From Listeria cossartiae subsp. cossartiae (lineage in GTDB: Bacteria > Bacillota > Bacilli > Lactobacillales > Listeriaceae), in NCBI RefSeq assembly GCF_014224155.1, contig NZ_JAASUI010000006.1:1-64000 (forward strand): DNA of 64,000 bases. The letters are read 5' to 3'. Positions 18,859 through 27,981 of the stretch are shown here, in pieces; within the stretch, counting starts at the first letter, position 1, and every line of letters begins with the position of its first letter. Made by a program: the position numbers and the translations under genes. The notes under the pieces are model-generated. The model made no database searches. It saw only the letters and a program-made list of their open reading frames with translations, and was not told the origin of the DNA.

Positions 18859-18890
18859 CAATGCACCTTTTAGCTAAAAAGAATGCATTG
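18859..18890 (-). terminator. Terminator-like hairpin after the rRNA methyltransferase gene
   Basis: CAATGCA (18859-18865) pairs with TGCATTG (18884-18890), and an inner CTTTTTAGC/GCTAAAAGG pairing strengthens the stem. On the minus strand it is followed by TTGTTTAAT. T-rich sequence also follows on the plus strand. Confidence 0.6.
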
Positions 18891-18901
18891 CTATTTTTTA
18901 T

Positions 18902-20278
18902 TTAATTCTTTAATTGCAAAAGTACTACGGTCTCTACATGAGCTGTTTGCGGGAACATATCGACAGGTTGCATATAGCGAATGCGGTATTTCTTCGCAAG
19001 TAAAGCCAAGTCACGTGCTAATGTGGACGGATTACAGGATACGTAGACAAGTTGTTTTGCTTCTACTTCTAGTAATGATGTAATGAGGCCTTGGTCACAG
19101 CCGCTTCTTGGTGGGTCAACAATCACTGCATCGGGGCTGAAACCTTCTTTCACCCATTTAGGCAATACGTCTTCTGCTTTTCCTACTTCATAATAAACGT
19201 TTTCGATGCCATTTTTCTCAGCGTTTCGTTTGGCGTCTTCGATGGATTCTGGAATGATATCCATGCCGCGAACTTCTTTTACTTTTCCGGCAAAAGCTTG
19301 GCCGATTGTTCCAACGCCGCAATAAGCATCTACTAATGTTTCACTGCCTGTTAGGACGAGTGCTTTTTCGACTTCTTGGTAGAGCCGCTCTGTTTGGAAC
19401 GGGTTTAATTGGAAAAAGGCACGGGCCGATAAATCGAATTCTAGTTCCATTAATTTTTCTTCGATGCTTTCTTTCCCTGCTAAAAGGAAGGTTTCATCGC
19501 CGAAAATGAGCGAAGATTTCGCTTGGTTTACGTTTTGCATTATGGAAGTCACTTCTGGAAGAGCTGCTTCAATTTCAGCAAGGATTTCGCGTTTTTTCGG
19601 TAACTTTTTACTATTTGTAATGAAGACGAGCTGTGTTTCGCCGGTTTTCACGCCAGTACGAACGACGATGGTCCGCACGATGCCGCTACCAGCTTTTTCA
19701 TCATAAATTGGTACGCCGTATTTTTCGAGTAAATCACGAACAAAATTCGTTACTTTAATCGTAACGGGTTGTTGAACGATACAATCTTCAATTGGAACAA
19801 GTTGGTGGGAATTGGCTCCGAAAAGTCCTGTTTCGACTTGGCCACTGCCTACCATTCTTGTTTGGAATTGGCTCTTATTGCGGTAACGCCAAGGATCTTC
19901 CATGCCGATTGTTGGGCGAATTTTTAATTTCGCTGGATCGATTTTTGTATGTTTTTCGATTGATTGAATAACAATATCTCGTTTTAATTCAAGTTGGGCG
20001 CTATAGGCCACGTGTTGCAACTGGCAACCACCACACGCCTCATAAACTGGACAAGGTGCGGTAACTCGGTTGGGAGATTTTTTACGGATTTTATTTAATT
20101 TTGCTTCGGTGAAACGATCACGAACTTTGACCGCTTCGACAACTACCTCTTCACCGGTAATTGCGCCAGGTACAAATACAACTGCTTTTTTAAAGTAGCC
20201 AATTCCTTCCCCGTTGATTCCCATACGTCGAATCGTTAATGGGAATTTTTGGCCTTCTTCTACTGGATTTTGATTCAT
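18902..20278 (-). CDS. rlmD: 23S rRNA (uracil-5-)-methyltransferase, TrmA/RlmD family
   Basis: A 458-residue SAM-dependent RNA m5U methyltransferase. An N-terminal TRAM domain (about 10-65) is followed by the iron-sulphur cysteines Cys76, Cys82 and Cys85 ([10 protein letters not shown]) with a fourth near residue 168. The Rossmann domain has [10 protein letters not shown], and the catalytic Cys is in [12 protein letters not shown] near the C terminus. In Bacillus two paralogues exist and one enzyme methylates both U747 and U1939 (RlmCD), so the exact site here is uncertain. Its last 160 bases are duplicated at 18003-18162 beside fosX. Confidence 0.9.
   Translation of the reverse strand: MNQNPVEEGQKFPLTIRRMGINGEGIGYFKKAVVFVPGAITGEEVVVEAVKVRDRFTEAKLNKIRKKSPNRVTAPCPVYEACGGCQLQHVAYSAQLELKRDIVIQSIEKHTKIDPAKLKIRPTIGMEDPWRYRNKSQFQTRMVGSGQVETGLFGANSHQLVPIEDCIVQQPVTIKVTNFVRDLLEKYGVPIYDEKAGSGIVRTIVVRTGVKTGETQLVFITNSKKLPKKREILAEIEAALPEVTSIMQNVNQAKSSLIFGDETFLLAGKESIEEKLMELEFDLSARAFFQLNPFQTERLYQEVEKALVLTGSETLVDAYCGVGTIGQAFAGKVKEVRGMDIIPESIEDAKRNAEKNGIENVYYEVGKAEDVLPKWVKEGFSPDAVIVDPPRSGCDQGLITSLLEVEAKQLVYVSCNPSTLARDLALLAKKYRIRYMQPVDMFPQTAHVETVVLLQLKN
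18912..19071. repeat. Right copy of the 160-bp direct repeat
   Basis: The functional 3' end of the methyltransferase gene, 154 of 160 bases identical to 18003-18162. Confidence 0.93.
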
Positions 20279-20342
20279 TATTTTCCTCCATCATTCCAAG
20301 TCTTCATTAATACTAACAAAAAAACAGCAACTTGTCAGTAGT

Positions 20343-20723
20343 TTATGGCATGATTTCCAGACTTTCATCGACAAGGATGCTTTTTTCGACAGAACGAACC
20401 ATCGAACAGTATTTTGGTGTTAGTTTTAGCGCCTTTTCAAGTGGTTTAGGCTCCAAGTTATCTCCTGTTATTTTAAAATGAAGATGTATCGCACTTATAC
20501 GATTTTCTTCTTCCGGAATGCGTTCCATTGTGGCATCTATCCATAAGTCGCTGAATTCCACTCTTTTTTTCTTTAAAATGTTACGAAAAACAATGGCGCT
20601 ACAACTGGCAATAGATATCAACATCAAATCAGCGGGTGAATAGTTGGTCATTTTATCATCAATTAAAAAATCCCCTGTGTCAAACCCATTTTCGGTATAA
20701 ACTAGCTTTAATGGTTTTGTCAT
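20343..20723 (-). CDS. OsmC/Ohr-family protein
   Basis: A 126-residue OsmC-like protein. The two conserved cysteines of the peroxidatic/resolving pair are visible as Cys41 (SIASCSAI) and Cys106 (PKYCSMVRSV). OsmC/Ohr proteins reduce organic hydroperoxides with lipoyl or other thiols, but the YhfA-like subgroup has no proven activity. It is slightly shorter than classic Ohr (about 140). Monocistronic, between the methyltransferase gene and a divergent kinase gene. Confidence 0.82.
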   Translation of the reverse strand: MTKPLKLVYTENGFDTGDFLIDDKMTNYSPADLMLISIASCSAIVFRNILKKKRVEFSDLWIDATMERIPEEENRISAIHLHFKITGDNLEPKPLEKALKLTPKYCSMVRSVEKSILVDESLEIMP

Positions 20724-20829
20724 CGTTATCCCTCATTTCTTCTCTTTTATCGTACAAAAAATCTCCTTATTAAGCAAATTAGTAGTATAATGAACGAATA
20801 GTCGACTAAAAAAGGAGGCTACTCGTGTT

Positions 20830-21474
20830 ATGGAAGGAGTAGGAAATAAAGTGATTGTTTTAGCAGGAATGATCGGCGCTGGAAAAAGTAGTTATACAGA
20901 GCTAATCGCAAATGAACTCGGAACAAAGGCATTTTATGAAAGCATTAAGGATAACCGTATCCTTGAAATGTTTTATGATGACCCAAAAAGATGGGCTTTT
21001 GCCTTACAAATATATTTTTTAAATACCCGTTTTCGCAGTATTAAAGCTGCTTTGACGGATCAAAATAATGTGCTTGATCGAAGCATTTATGAGGATGCGC
21101 TTTTTACGCAAATTAATTTTGAAGAAGGAAACATTTCGGAACCTGAGATGGATACATACCTTGATTTGCTCGACAATATGATGGAAGAGCTTGCTTATAT
21201 GCCGAAAAAAGCGCCGGATTTGTTGATATACTTGCGCGGTAGTTTGGAGACCGTTCTAAGCCGGATTTCTCTGCGTGGTCGCCCTTATGAGCAAATTGAG
21301 GATAATCCGGGTTTACTTGATTATTATAAACACCTGCATAGTCGTTATGACAGCTGGTTTGCCTCCTATGATAAAAGTGATACGCTGGTAATTAATATTG
21401 ACGAGATTGATATTAACCAACCGGCGGATGCTAACTATGTCATGCAATTAATTCACGAAAAATTAAAACGCTAA
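20830..21474 (+). CDS. Deoxynucleoside kinase (dGK/dAK family)
   Basis: A 214-residue kinase that phosphorylates deoxyguanosine or deoxyadenosine for salvage. The P-loop GMIGAGKS is at residues 13-20, the DRS motif in VLDRSIYEDALF near residue 80, and the lid arginines in LSRISLRGRPYE near 145-155. Bacillus carries paired dgk and dck genes; here only one is present. The start ATG is preceded by AAAGGAGG at about 12 bases. Confidence 0.85.
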   Translation: MEGVGNKVIVLAGMIGAGKSSYTELIANELGTKAFYESIKDNRILEMFYDDPKRWAFALQIYFLNTRFRSIKAALTDQNNVLDRSIYEDALFTQINFEEGNISEPEMDTYLDLLDNMMEELAYMPKKAPDLLIYLRGSLETVLSRISLRGRPYEQIEDNPGLLDYYKHLHSRYDSWFASYDKSDTLVINIDEIDINQPADANYVMQLIHEKLKR

Positions 21475-21504
21475 AACAGACCTCATGCTGTTTTAGCGTT
21501 TTTT
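21470..21504. terminator. Bidirectional terminator
   Basis: CGCTAAAACAG and CTGTTTTAGCG with following T-run. The left arm includes the last codons and stop of the kinase gene, and the hairpin reaches the end of the convergent YihY-family gene. Confidence 0.82.
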
Positions 21505-22372
21505 AATTGATTTCGCCTAATTCTTTTTTCTTTTTCCGAATCGCGAGTGTGGCGTTTAGCTCTCCGCCTATCATTAGAATAATGCCAGTTAAATAAAACC
21601 ATAACATTAAAATAATAATTACCCCGATACTGCCATAAGTTGCCGAGTAGTTACCAAAATTGTTCACGTAATACGCAAAGCCAACCGAAGCAACCGTCCA
21701 GCCAATGGTTGAAAATAACGCTCCTGGAAGAACACTTATTAGCGTACTTCGCCTGTTTGGTGCCACCCAATATAAAAAGGTAAAGACAACAAAGATAACA
21801 ATGAGCGTAACGGTCCAACGAAGGTTATTCCAAAAACTAAGAAAGTCTTCTGAGAAATTCAAATGGTTAATTAAAAACATCCCTATTTGTTGTCCGAATA
21901 CGAGTAATAGCAAGGTTGCGCCCACTGTTGCAAGCATTGCTAGCGTGAAGAACATGGATAACAACCGTTGTACGACATAATTTCGTTTATTGGTTACGCC
22001 ATACGCTTTATTGAGCGATTTCATGACTGCATTCATGCCGTTCGATGCTGACCATAAAGTCGCGATAATCCCGATAGAAAGTAATCCGCCATTTTTTTGC
22101 GTTAGTAAGGTATTTAAATTATCTTCTAAAAAGTCCATAATCTGGTCTGGCGCAAATTCTTTAATCATATTAAAAACAGAATCTTTATCAATATGAAGAT
22201 AGGCGAGTAAAGTTGCTGCAATCAAGAGCATTGGAAAAATCGAAAACAGCATATAATAAGCTAACTGTGCCGCATTCCCTGATACGTCATTTCGTCCAAC
22301 TCGCGCACTTACTGCTTGACCCACTTGAACTATCCCGTTATGTTTAATATATTTTACAACTTTTTTCCACAC
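21503..22372 (-). CDS. YihY/BrkB family inner membrane protein (UPF0761)
   Basis: A 289-residue membrane protein with six hydrophobic segments and the family markers LAYYMLFSIFPMLL, GGLLSIGIIATLWSASNGMNAVMKSLNKAY and WVAPNRR with LPGALFSTIGW. The family was once called RNase BN by mistake; the RNase activity belongs to another protein, and the true role is unknown. Ends 'KKKKELGEIN', cytoplasmic by charge. Confidence 0.85.
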   Translation of the reverse strand: MWKKVVKYIKHNGIVQVGQAVSARVGRNDVSGNAAQLAYYMLFSIFPMLLIAATLLAYLHIDKDSVFNMIKEFAPDQIMDFLEDNLNTLLTQKNGGLLSIGIIATLWSASNGMNAVMKSLNKAYGVTNKRNYVVQRLLSMFFTLAMLATVGATLLLLVFGQQIGMFLINHLNFSEDFLSFWNNLRWTVTLIVIFVVFTFLYWVAPNRRSTLISVLPGALFSTIGWTVASVGFAYYVNNFGNYSATYGSIGVIIILMLWFYLTGIILMIGGELNATLAIRKKKKELGEIN

Positions 22373-22461
22373 TACTAAGGCCCCCTGTTCTAGTCATTCG
22401 TCTGGAAGTTTTTGTTCTGTTATGGTAAAATTTTGTCTATTAGCTTGAAAGGAGCAAAAAG

Positions 22462-22683
22462 ATGAATCTTGAAACCCCTTCGCAGGAAAATTTAACTTTT
22501 ATGTTAACTGAAATTACTACGAAACTAAAAATGGTAAATGTTGGTGTTTTTGAAAATCTTGAGCTTGACTCTGTTGATTATAACGCACTTATCGATATTT
22601 ATCAGCTAATAAAACGCAAATCCAATTTTAGCCCGCGCGAAATGCAATTATTTGCAGAAGAGTTGCGCCGGATTAGAAAATAA
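22462..22683 (+). CDS. DUF1128 (UPF0435, YfkK-like) small protein
   Basis: A 73-residue, helix-rich, acidic protein with a GAAAGGAG ribosome site 8 bases before ATG. The LDSVDYNALIDIYQLIKRKSNFSPREMQLFAEELRRIRK core is characteristic of DUF1128, found across Bacillales. Function is unknown. It is monocistronic and divergent from the YihY gene. Confidence 0.82.
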   Translation: MNLETPSQENLTFMLTEITTKLKMVNVGVFENLELDSVDYNALIDIYQLIKRKSNFSPREMQLFAEELRRIRK

Positions 22684-22689
22684 AACAAA

Positions 22690-22714
22690 TTCCAGCCACT
22701 GTTTAGTGGTTTTT
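22690..22714 (+). terminator. Terminator after the DUF1128 gene
   Basis: CCACT-GTTT-AGTGG followed by TTTTTTG. The last codons of the convergent AAC(3)-like gene overlap it. Confidence 0.7.
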
Positions 22715-23497
22715 TGTTTGGAAATAATTGGTCCCAAAATCTACTAAATCACGCATTTCATAAATTTTCGTTGGTGCTCCGATAATTGTCGTTGGATGAA
22801 AATCGCGCGTTTTCTCGTAAGCTCGACCTAAAGCAATAAATGCCTCACTATTATAGTCGATTTCTTGATACTTCTCCCAAATGATTTCGCCGTTTTTTAG
22901 AAAAGCAGCTTGGTTTTCGATAAGTGGAAAGAGGTTAGATCGTTCTTCTGCCAGATGTAGCGATGTATTGTTATTATTATCGACGCCAAACAAAATAATT
23001 TTTGCCCCAAGTTGATAGAGTTTTCCAAGCGGTGATTCATCTCCCATACTTTTCGCAAGCGGCTGGTTAGCAAGGATGTGTTCTTTGTCCTTCCCCCAGG
23101 CACAAAACGAATGATACGGATGAAAACTACGCGCGACATCGGGCATTGCTCGAAAAGTTTCCGCAATAACGCCCATTCCGCGAGTCGGTGTTACGAGAGG
23201 ATCAAATGGTGGTGTTTCTTCGCGAATGATTTTCCACCAACTTTCTGGAACTGGCGGATTTTCCCATTTAGATGGATCCGTTAATTGTCCCGTTTGAGCT
23301 GGCATGACAAGGTTACCTGTTTCACCAACAAGTTCTTGCAAGGCTAAAATAACCGTGACTGGGCCGCCGCAAATCCAGTCTGCTTTTGACATCGAAGCAT
23401 GAAAAATAATCGTATCGCCTTTTTCAATACCCGCTTTTCTTAGGTCAGACACGATTTTATGTTTTGTTGCTGGTTTTTTTGTTCGCCAGATGGCCAT
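22703..23497 (-). CDS. Aminoglycoside N3-acetyltransferase family protein (AAC(3)-like)
   Basis: A 264-residue protein of the antibiotic_NAT (YokD/AAC(3)) fold. Seen are the IIFHASMSKADWICGGP start region, VMPAQTGQLTDPSKWENPPVPESWW, RGMGVIAETFR and HPYHSFCAWG, ordered as in the family. ATG at 23495-23497 is chosen because GGGAG lies 6-10 bases upstream; a longer frame reaching 23605 would begin inside a structured intergenic element. Many chromosomal members do not give aminoglycoside resistance, so resistance should not be assumed. Confidence 0.8.
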   Translation of the reverse strand: MAIWRTKKPATKHKIVSDLRKAGIEKGDTIIFHASMSKADWICGGPVTVILALQELVGETGNLVMPAQTGQLTDPSKWENPPVPESWWKIIREETPPFDPLVTPTRGMGVIAETFRAMPDVARSFHPYHSFCAWGKDKEHILANQPLAKSMGDESPLGKLYQLGAKIILFGVDNNNNTSLHLAEERSNLFPLIENQAAFLKNGEIIWEKYQEIDYNSEAFIALGRAYEKTRDFHPTTIIGAPTKIYEMRDLVDFGTNYFQTKNH

Positions 23498-23536
23498 TTT
23501 TTCTCCCATTTCGTCTGTCACCACCCCTAAAAATAA

Positions 23537-23627
23537 AGCCAGATGCCTAGAAAAAAACGTCAATGTAAAAGCAGATGTAGTGTTTACATGTGTTTTTACT
23601 TGCATTCTGTTCTAAATGCATCTGGCT
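23537..23627. other. Nested inverted-repeat element between map and the AAC(3)-like gene
   Basis: AGCCAGATGC (23537-23546) pairs perfectly with GCATCTGGCT (23618-23627) across 71 bases. Inside, ATGTAAA and TTTACAT form a further perfect 7-bp pair. On the minus strand the outer stem is followed by TTTATTTTTA, so a large terminator for map is possible; a structured leader of the downstream gene is the alternative. Confidence 0.55.
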
Positions 23628-23639
23628 AAATAGTTTAAA

Positions 23640-24398
23640 TTAGTCGTTTTCGCCTTGATACGTTAAGATTTCTGGGCCGTCTTTTGTAATGGCAAAAGTA
23701 TGTTCATATTGCGCTGATAAAGAACCATCAACAGTTCTTGCAGTCCAGCCATTATCGTCCATTTTTGCTTTCCAAGCGCCCATGTTTACCATAGGTTCCA
23801 CCGTGATAACCATGCCTTCTTTTAAGCGTGGTCCTTTTCCAGCTTGACCAAAATGCGGAATATCTGGTTTTTCATGTAATGTTGGTCCAACACCGTGACC
23901 GATAAACTCGCGTACAACTGCTAGATTTTCGGATTCTACGTATGTTTGGATTGCATGGCCGATATCGCCAACTCGAGCGCCAACTTGGGCTTGTTCGATT
24001 CCTAGGTAAAGTGCTTTATGGGTTACATCCATTAAATGCTTCACATCGTCTGGAATTTCACCAACTGCATAAGTCCAAGCAGAATCAGCCAGTGCGCCGT
24101 GGTAATTCACGACCATATCTACGGTAATAATGTCGCCTTGGTTTAGCTTTTGTTTGCGCGGGAAGCCGTGACAAATTTCGTCATTGATACTTGCACAAAT
24201 AGCATATTCGTATCCTTCAAAGCCTTTTTGCTCTGGAGTTGCGCCATTTTTACGTAAAAATTCTTCTGTAAAAACTTCTAAATCCCAGCTAGTAATGCCA
24301 GGTTTAATGATTTTTTTTAGTTCTTTATGCGTATCGGCAAGGATTTTCCCTGCTGCTTTCATCTCATCGATTTCGCGTCTTGACTTGAGTGTAATCAT
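23640..24398 (-). CDS. map: Type I methionine aminopeptidase
   Basis: A 252-residue cytoplasmic metallopeptidase that removes the initiator methionine. Metal ligands are seen in GDIITVDMVVNYHGALADSAWTY (two Asp), EFIGHGVGPTLHE (His), TVEPMV (Glu) and the C-terminal QYEHTFAI (Glu). There is no N-terminal zinc-finger extension, so it is type Ia. It is not next to adk-infA as in many Firmicutes, and may therefore be a second map gene. The ATG is preceded by GGAGGGAAT. Confidence 0.92.
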   Translation of the reverse strand: MITLKSRREIDEMKAAGKILADTHKELKKIIKPGITSWDLEVFTEEFLRKNGATPEQKGFEGYEYAICASINDEICHGFPRKQKLNQGDIITVDMVVNYHGALADSAWTYAVGEIPDDVKHLMDVTHKALYLGIEQAQVGARVGDIGHAIQTYVESENLAVVREFIGHGVGPTLHEKPDIPHFGQAGKGPRLKEGMVITVEPMVNMGAWKAKMDDNGWTARTVDGSLSAQYEHTFAITKDGPEILTYQGEND

Positions 24399-24585
24399 TT
24401 TTTATTCCCTCCTAAAATTTCCGCTATTTCCTATTATAGCTCGAAAACCGCTAGAAATAAAGTAATCTGGAAAAAAGGTTGCAGTTTTTCTGAAGACATT
24501 TATAATAGAATGTATCAGTTAAAAAAATGGTGGGCTCGTTTGTGCCATTTTAAACAATAAAAAATTCAGAAAATGGTGATGCAAA

Positions 24586-25032
24586 ATGACAAAAGTGATG
24601 ATCGTTTATGCCAGCATGACTGGTAATACACAAGAAATTGCCGACATTTTAGGTGAAGAATTAGAAAAATACGATATCGAAGTAGAAATTGAAGAATGTA
24701 TTTCCGTTGATCCTGCAGATTTACTCGAATATGATGGCGCGTTAATCGGCGGCTATACTTACGATGATGGTCAGCTTCCTGATGAATTCGTTGATTTTTA
24801 TGAAGATATGGCGGACGTTGATTTTAGCGGCAAGGTGTGCGCTTCTTTCGGTTCTGGCGATACTTTTTACGATGAGTATTGTTTAACCGTTGATTTAATC
24901 GAAACTCGTCTAAAAGAACAAGGCGCGACTGTTCCTGTTGCAGGGCTTAAAGTTGACCTTGATCCTGACGAAGAAGATGTGGTTCGCGCTGAAAGTTACG
25001 CTAAAACATTTGTTGATGTATTAAAAGGTTAA
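24586..25032 (+). CDS. Flavodoxin
   Basis: A 148-residue acidic protein with the FMN phosphate loop SMTGNTQEIA (about residues 10-19) and the aromatic isoalloxazine loops around GGYTYDDGQLPDE and FGSGDTFYDEYC. It is a short-chain flavodoxin carrying electrons at low potential in the cytoplasm. The partner enzyme is not indicated by its neighbours, map and an aminopeptidase. A terminator follows. Confidence 0.93.
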   Translation: MTKVMIVYASMTGNTQEIADILGEELEKYDIEVEIEECISVDPADLLEYDGALIGGYTYDDGQLPDEFVDFYEDMADVDFSGKVCASFGSGDTFYDEYCLTVDLIETRLKEQGATVPVAGLKVDLDPDEEDVVRAESYAKTFVDVLKG

Positions 25033-25037
25033 TTATA

Positions 25038-25071
25038 AAGCAAGCGTCCAGTTGGGTGCTTGCTTTTTTAT
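25038..25071 (+). terminator. Terminator after the flavodoxin gene
   Basis: AAGCAAGCGTCC and GGGTGCTTGCTTTTTTA form a stem with a T-run. Confidence 0.88.
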
Positions 25072-25168
25072 TTTACGAAAATAGCGAAAAATGGCGCTTC
25101 GTGGTTGCTTTACCTTATTAATTGAGATACAATTCTCGTATTGAATAAAAAGATTGGAGTGATTAATT

Positions 25169-26401
25169 ATGACAGTATTTAGTGAAAAGTTAGAAAAATA
25201 TGCAGAATTGATTATTAAAGTTGGAGTAAACGTCCAACCTGAACAGAAAGTAGTAATTATGGCTCCAGTTGACGCGGCTCCGCTTGTTCGTCTAATTTCC
25301 AAATACGCTTTTGAAGTTGGCGCTGAGGATGTTATTATGGATTGGCGCGATGAAGAACTAGGCGCATTACGCTACAAAAATGCCCCACTACGCGTTTTTG
25401 AAAGTGCTCCGGTTCACCGTGTAGCAGAAAAAACAGAGCTTGCTAAAGAAGGCGCTTGTTTTATTTCCATCACTTCCGAAGATCCGGATTTGCTAAACGG
25501 TGTAGATAGCAACAAAATTGCGACTTTCCAAAAAACAATGGGTGGCGCAATGAGTGAATTCCGCGAGTTAATGCAAGCCAACGTAGTAAGTTGGACAGTT
25601 GTTGCAGCTGCTTCACAAGGCTGGGCAGCAAAAGTATTCCCAGATTTAACTCCAGAAGAACAAATGGAAACACTTTGGGAAGCTATTTTTGAAACAACTC
25701 GTATCAATACCGAAAACCCGGTAGAAACTTGGAAAAATCACGATCAAACACTAGCTGCAAAAGCAGATAGTTTAAATGAAAAACAATTTACTTCCTTACA
25801 TTATACAGCTCCTGGAACAGATCTTACAATTGGTCTTCCAAAAAACCATCTTTGGGTTGGCGCTGGTAGTAAGAATAAAAAAGGACATGAATTTATGGCC
25901 AATATGCCGACAGAAGAAGTTTTCTGTTGTGCGGATAAACTAAAAGTGGAAGGCTATGTTTCTAGCACGAAACCTCTTAGTTATGCAGGAAATATTATCG
26001 ATGACTTCAAAATCACTTTCGAAAAAGGTCGTATTGTGGGTGTAGAAGCAGCGTCCGGCGAGGAAATTTTAAAAGATTTAATCGCGACTGATGAAGGTTC
26101 TCACTACTTAGGCGAAGTGGCGCTAGTTCCAGATCCTTCCCCAATTTCCCAATCCGGCATTTTATTCTACAACACCCTATTTGACGAAAATGCTTCTAAC
26201 CACTTAGCAATCGGTAGTGCGTATGCATTTAATGTTAAAGGTGGCGAAGAAATGTCTCGTGAAGAATTAGAAGCAGCTGGTGTTAACAATAGTTTAACGC
26301 ACGTTGATTTCATGATTGGTTCTTCTGAAATGGACATTGATGGTGTAACCGAATCTGGTGAAGTGGTTCCTGTTTTCCGTAAAGGCGACTGGGCATTCTA
26401 A
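25169..26401 (+). CDS. M29-family (thermophilic) aminopeptidase, PepS/AmpS-like
   Basis: A 410-residue two-domain metallo-aminopeptidase. The C-terminal half carries the M29 metal-ligand segments: FMANMPTEEVFCC (Glu), YLGEVALVPDPSPI (Glu), LFDENASNHLAIGSAY (Glu, His) and HVDFMIGSSEMDIDG (His, Asp). It cleaves N-terminal residues of cytoplasmic peptides with broad specificity. Length is the usual 410. Monocistronic, with a good GGAG ribosome site. Confidence 0.92.
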   Translation: MTVFSEKLEKYAELIIKVGVNVQPEQKVVIMAPVDAAPLVRLISKYAFEVGAEDVIMDWRDEELGALRYKNAPLRVFESAPVHRVAEKTELAKEGACFISITSEDPDLLNGVDSNKIATFQKTMGGAMSEFRELMQANVVSWTVVAAASQGWAAKVFPDLTPEEQMETLWEAIFETTRINTENPVETWKNHDQTLAAKADSLNEKQFTSLHYTAPGTDLTIGLPKNHLWVGAGSKNKKGHEFMANMPTEEVFCCADKLKVEGYVSSTKPLSYAGNIIDDFKITFEKGRIVGVEAASGEEILKDLIATDEGSHYLGEVALVPDPSPISQSGILFYNTLFDENASNHLAIGSAYAFNVKGGEEMSREELEAAGVNNSLTHVDFMIGSSEMDIDGVTESGEVVPVFRKGDWAF

Positions 26402-26429
26402 TCCTTTTTAAAACTTATGCCTTTTGCGT

Positions 26430-26463
26430 AAAACCCTTGTAGCTTTTGGCTTTCAAGGGTTTT
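26430..26463 (+). terminator. Terminator after the aminopeptidase gene
   Basis: AAAACCCTTG (26430-26439) pairs with CAAGGGTTTT (26454-26463). Confidence 0.82.
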
Positions 26464-26502
26464 CGTTTGTTATTTTTTATAAAAGAGAGTGAGGTGCATT
26501 GG

Positions 26503-27762
26503 ATGAAATTTAGTACATGGGACATCAATTTAAAAGTAAGGCTTTTTGGGGAAGCGCTACTCGATATTTCTTTTTGGATGGTCTTCCCCTTTCTAACGAT
26601 TTACTTTTCGGAAAGTATTGGCCGTGAGCTAACGAGTCTCTTGCTGATTATTTCGCAAGTGCTGGCGGTTTTCACAGCTTTACTCGGCGGTTACTTTGCA
26701 GATAACTTTGGCAGAAAACGGATGATGAGTATTTCTGTTATTGGTGAAGGTTTTGGTTTTCTTGTTTTTGCAATAGGCGCGCTCCATGTGGTGGATTCGC
26801 CTTACTTAAGTTTTGCTGGTTTTGCGATTGCGAGTGTTTTTATGGCGTTTTATCAGCCGGCAAGCCAAGCGATGATCGCAGACGTAGTGCCACCGGAACA
26901 TCGGACACATATTTATTCGGTTTTCTATATGATGATTAATATTGCTGTTGTTATTGGTCCAATTCTAGGTTCGGTATTATTTTATAATTTCACGACGGAA
27001 ACCTTACTTGCGATTGTTTGCGCGGATTTACTACTACTCTTCTTACTACAAAAATTTGGTCACGAAACGGCCCCACTTTTAGTTAATCCTGATTTACAGA
27101 AAGAAACGGTTCGAAAAAGTATGGGCGCTGTTTTAGTAGAGCAGCTCAAAAACTATAAAATTATTTTTAAAGATAAAATTTTCTTCTTATATATTATTGC
27201 TGGGATTATTGTTTCTCAGTCATTTATGCAACTGGATTTACTTTTCCCGCTATATATTAAAGAAGTTATCGGCGCATCTAATTTGTTTTCGCTTCATTTT
27301 ACAGGTGAGCAATTGTTCGGCGTGATTGTTTCCATCAATGGATTCTTTGTTGCCGCGCTTACAGTGGTCGTTACTCGCTGGATGAGCCATTTTAGAGAAA
27401 AATTTGTCTTTATGAACTCTTCTTTTCTTTACGCGATTGCGATATTTTTATTCGGGATTGCAACGGGACCTTGGGGAGCGATTTGCGCGATTATTCTCTT
27501 TAGCTTTGCGGAACTAATGACGGTCGGTTTGCAACAAACATTTGTATCTCAGTTAGCGCCAGAAGATAAGCGAGCAATGTATTTCTCTGCTGCTGGGCTG
27601 CGTTATACACTTGGTAAAGTGATTGCGCCACTTGCGATTACACTCTCGACTTTAATTGGCTATACGGGAACATTTGTGATTATCGGTATTTTAGCACTCA
27701 TTAGCGGGTTAATTTACTACTATATGTACTCCGAATTTGAAAAACAACGGCAAATTTCATAA
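26503..27762 (+). CDS. Major facilitator superfamily transporter
   Basis: A 419-residue protein with 12 hydrophobic segments. The loop 2-3 signature DNFGRKRMMSISV and the second-half equivalent are present, supporting a drug/H+ antiporter-like MFS exporter. ATG 26503 is used with GTGAGGTG upstream; a longer in-frame extension lacks a ribosome site. No substrate can be predicted. Confidence 0.85.
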   Translation: MKFSTWDINLKVRLFGEALLDISFWMVFPFLTIYFSESIGRELTSLLLIISQVLAVFTALLGGYFADNFGRKRMMSISVIGEGFGFLVFAIGALHVVDSPYLSFAGFAIASVFMAFYQPASQAMIADVVPPEHRTHIYSVFYMMINIAVVIGPILGSVLFYNFTTETLLAIVCADLLLLFLLQKFGHETAPLLVNPDLQKETVRKSMGAVLVEQLKNYKIIFKDKIFFLYIIAGIIVSQSFMQLDLLFPLYIKEVIGASNLFSLHFTGEQLFGVIVSINGFFVAALTVVVTRWMSHFREKFVFMNSSFLYAIAIFLFGIATGPWGAICAIILFSFAELMTVGLQQTFVSQLAPEDKRAMYFSAAGLRYTLGKVIAPLAITLSTLIGYTGTFVIIGILALISGLIYYYMYSEFEKQRQIS

Positions 27763-27764
27763 CG

Positions 27765-27799
27765 AAAAACGGCTATCTATTGACGGATAGTCGTTTTTG
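27765..27799 (+). terminator. Terminator after the MFS gene
   Basis: AAAAACGGCTATC and GGATAGTCGTTTTT form a stem with a T-run. Confidence 0.88.
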
Positions 27800-27981
27800 T
27801 TTTGATTACGTTTTTTACGATTTATTTACGAAAAGCTGAAATTCCTTGTCATTACCCCATTTTAAATTACCTTTTCATGTCATCCATGTTTAAAGAATGC
27901 TTATAAGGTGAAAAAAGTCTATACTGTTAGTTATACACCTAGAATTTACTCGCTATTTTTAATAGAAAGTTAGGTGTGAGA

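Noticed and set aside
22703..23497. Acquired aminoglycoside resistance gene
   Set aside because: The AAC(3)-like gene is in core synteny beside map with no mobile element, and many chromosomal members of this fold are not resistance enzymes.
23498..23605. Longer N terminus for the AAC(3)-like protein
   Set aside because: The extension runs through the structured inverted-repeat element and gives a hydrophobic, non-family sequence; a ribosome site fits the inner ATG.
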